Shown: positions 37,440 through 39,527 of the stretch, piece by piece
Layout: each line of letters opens with the position of its first letter
Numbering within the stretch: position 1 is the first letter of the stretch
Origin: Bacteroidales bacterium
GTDB taxonomy: Bacteria > Bacteroidota > Bacteroidia > Bacteroidales > WRLA01
Reading direction: 5' to 3'
Assembly: GCA_028710155.1 (NCBI GenBank)
Contig: JAQUSR010000003.1
Span: 1 to 39,527, forward strand
Length of the DNA stretch: 39,527 nt
The notes under the pieces: model-generated
Told to the model about the DNA's origin: nothing
The model's database searches: none
What the model saw: only the letters and a program-made list of their open reading frames with translations
Made by a program: the position numbers and the translations under genes

Positions 37440-39527
37440 ATGAAAAAAATCACTTTAGTAATTTTGTCTTTATATTTGGCATTCAGTATGTTGTCGTCTT
37501 GTTCCAATCAGGACAAAGGCGCTGCATTTTTATTGGATTCCAACGCTACCGAAAAAGCATTTTTTGGTGTTATTGAAAGTTTTACATCGGGAATGATCGT
37601 TGAAAACGAGCCGTTACAGGTGCGTTTTTGTTCGGGTATAACGTTGAAAAAACAGATGGGTGAAGATATTTCTTCGGACGCCTTTTCGATCGATCCGAGC
37701 GTAAAAGGAAAAGCATATTGGATTGATCAACAAACGATTGGATTTAGATTTGATGAAATTCCCGAAGTGCAAAAAGTGCATCATGTGAAATTCGATTTAT
37801 CGGAATTTATCGAAACGCCCAAAGATTTAAAACCGTTTGAATTTTCGTTTGTCATTCGTCAGCAAGATTTTGACGTGAAAGAGGTAACGTATCTTTGTCG
37901 TGATGAAAACACTTGCAGTTACGAATTAGCGTTGATTTTTTCAAATCCCGTTGATCCACAGATAGTAGAAACGATGTTGGATAAAAAAACCATCAATGAT
38001 TATCAATGCAAAGTTGTTGCTGTTGCTGCCAACGAGGTGCAACTGACCATTGGCAATATTCCACGAAAAAAATCATCGTATAATATTGATATTAAATTAG
38101 ATGGTTCTGTTTTAGACATTGATAAAAATTTGAAAAAAGAGCTTTTTATTCCAGCTATTAATATTTTTGAACCTTTGAATTATTCGCTGAATAAAAAAGA
38201 GAAATCAATCACCATTCAATTCTCCAATTTGTTAAATCAACGGCAAGATTTTACCGGATTCATAGAGTTTTCTAAAAATACTTCTTATAAAACGGAAGTG
38301 AATGACAATTGTTTGATCATTTATTGCGACAATGATAACACGATTCAAAACAGCTTTGATGTAACGATTTTGAAAGGCATTAGTGATGATAATCATCGAA
38401 CATTGGAAAACGATTTTCAGATGAAAAATGTCGTTCTTAATGATTTAGTTCCAAAAGTAAAATGGAGCGATGATGGAGTGGTGGTGCCGGATGACAAAAA
38501 TACAACTATTTATTTTGATGCGATTTGCTTAAAATCGGTAACATTGCGAATCATCAAAATTTATGATGAAAATGTATTGTCGTTTTTGCAAGAGAATGAT
38601 TTAGATGAATCTTTCAATATGCAACGTGTGGGAAAAATCGAGAAGAAAATCAAACTGCAATTGGAAAATACCGATTATAGCCGATGGAAAACGTATCCGA
38701 TAAAATTGTCGGATTATGTTTCGGTGAGCAAAGGGGCGATGTATCAAATAACTTTGGATTTCAATCGAGAGGATTATCCGTTTGCGTGCGAAACAACGAA
38801 TGAAAAGGCGATAGAAATTGATGAACAAGATTATTGGAACAATGAATCGTATAGTTATAAATCATATTATTACGAAGACGAATGGTGGGAAAAAGATGAT
38901 GATCCGTGTCATCTTTCGTTTTATAACTATGTAGAAATCAAGAAGAATGTTTTTGTGTCGAACATTGCGGTAATTGCAAAAACAGCCGATGAAGGAGTCG
39001 TGGATATTTTTGTACGGAAAATTTCGGACGCTAAACCTATCAGTAATGCTACCGTTCAATTGATGGATTTTCAGAGACAAATAGTGGGAGAGGCAACGAC
39101 CGATAAACATGGTTTTTGTTCTGTTGTTTATCAAAACAAACCTTGGTTTGTGGTGGTACAAGATTCTGAAGGCGGGAAATCATATTTGAAACTTAGTAAT
39201 AACAAAGCTTTATCGATGAGCAAATTTGATGTGTCGGGAACATCTGTTGTTCACAATATCAATGGTTTTATTTATAGCAATCGCAATGTGTGGCGTCCGG
39301 GCGATAAGATTAATATCAATTTTATGTTGTCGGATAAGACGAATCAACTACCGGATAATTTTCCCGTTGTGTTGGAGTTGTTGGATGCCAACGGACGGGT
39401 GCGATATAAAACAGTCAACAATGCACCGAAAGGAAAAATTTGGGCTTTTGAGGTTTCCACAGATGTGGCTGTTGCTACCGGATTTTGGACGGCAACGGTA
39501 AAAGTGGGGAATCAAAAATTTTCAAAA
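37440..39527 (+). CDS. Alpha-2-macroglobulin family lipoprotein, N-terminal part (truncated by window end)
   Basis: Uninterrupted 696-codon frame from ATG 37440: MKKITLVILSLYLAFSMLSSCSNQDKG (lipobox) ... VFVSNIAVIAKTADEGVVDIFVRKISDAKPISNATVQLMD...NGFIYSNRNVWRPGDKININFMLSD, typical of the MG domains of bacterial alpha-2-macroglobulins. Missing from the ORF track because no stop lies in the window. Confidence 0.85.
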   Translation, partial: MKKITLVILSLYLAFSMLSSCSNQDKGAAFLLDSNATEKAFFGVIESFTSGMIVENEPLQVRFCSGITLKKQMGEDISSDAFSIDPSVKGKAYWIDQQTIGFRFDEIPEVQKVHHVKFDLSEFIETPKDLKPFEFSFVIRQQDFDVKEVTYLCRDENTCSYELALIFSNPVDPQIVETMLDKKTINDYQCKVVAVAANEVQLTIGNIPRKKSSYNIDIKLDGSVLDIDKNLKKELFIPAINIFEPLNYSLNKKEKSITIQFSNLLNQRQDFTGFIEFSKNTSYKTEVNDNCLIIYCDNDNTIQNSFDVTILKGISDDNHRTLENDFQMKNVVLNDLVPKVKWSDDGVVVPDDKNTTIYFDAICLKSVTLRIIKIYDENVLSFLQENDLDESFNMQRVGKIEKKIKLQLENTDYSRWKTYPIKLSDYVSVSKGAMYQITLDFNREDYPFACETTNEKAIEIDEQDYWNNESYSYKSYYYEDEWWEKDDDPCHLSFYNYVEIKKNVFVSNIAVIAKTADEGVVDIFVRKISDAKPISNATVQLMDFQRQIVGEATTDKHGFCSVVYQNKPWFVVVQDSEGGKSYLKLSNNKALSMSKFDVSGTSVVHNINGFIYSNRNVWRPGDKININFMLSDKTNQLPDNFPVVLELLDANGRVRYKTVNNAPKGKIWAFEVSTDVAVATGFWTATVKVGNQKFSK

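Noticed and set aside
38601-39161. Minus-strand ORFs (75 and 99 aa) near the window end
   Set aside because: They are antisense to the long open alpha-2-macroglobulin-like frame starting at 37440.
1-39527. CRISPR array, transposon, prophage, toxin-antitoxin or defence island
   Set aside because: No regularly spaced direct repeats, transposase, integrase, phage structural genes or known defence nucleases were seen in the sequence or ORF translations.

Overview
This 39.5 kb, AT-rich window carries a Bacteroidetes-type (probably Bacteroidales) chromosomal segment, judged from the recurring TAnnTTTGC promoter motif, short RpoD-like sigma factors, a fused SecDF and DUF4421/GH99 content. Gene content is mostly housekeeping: a truncated D-Ala-D-Ala ligase-like ATP-grasp gene, a complete nqrABCDEF operon (minus strand), an MFS sugar transporter with an in-frame TAA, tRNA-Val(TAC), a SRPBCC protein with pyrE, trxA, a DUF58 protein, rpe, two RpoD-like sigma factors about 14 kb apart, a YgiQ-type radical SAM protein, folC, an M23 peptidase, a HAD hydrolase, a DUF4421 protein, a NAD-dependent epimerase, secDF, an HtrA/Do protease, purA, a START-like protein, tldD, lipoproteins, a GH99-like enzyme, a voltage-gated-type ion channel overlapping a CorA-like gene, and the 5' part of an alpha-2-macroglobulin-like lipoprotein running off the window end. 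I found no CRISPR array, transposase, phage module or recognisable defence island, and no convincing new multi-gene system. The best leads are the interrupted MFS gene, a CorA-like protein with GTN in place of GMN that overlaps an ion channel gene, the paired sigma factors (one beside htrA, one behind an uncharacterised secreted protein), and several unexplained intergenic hairpins and small ORFs. All family calls come from reading motifs; no database search was run.
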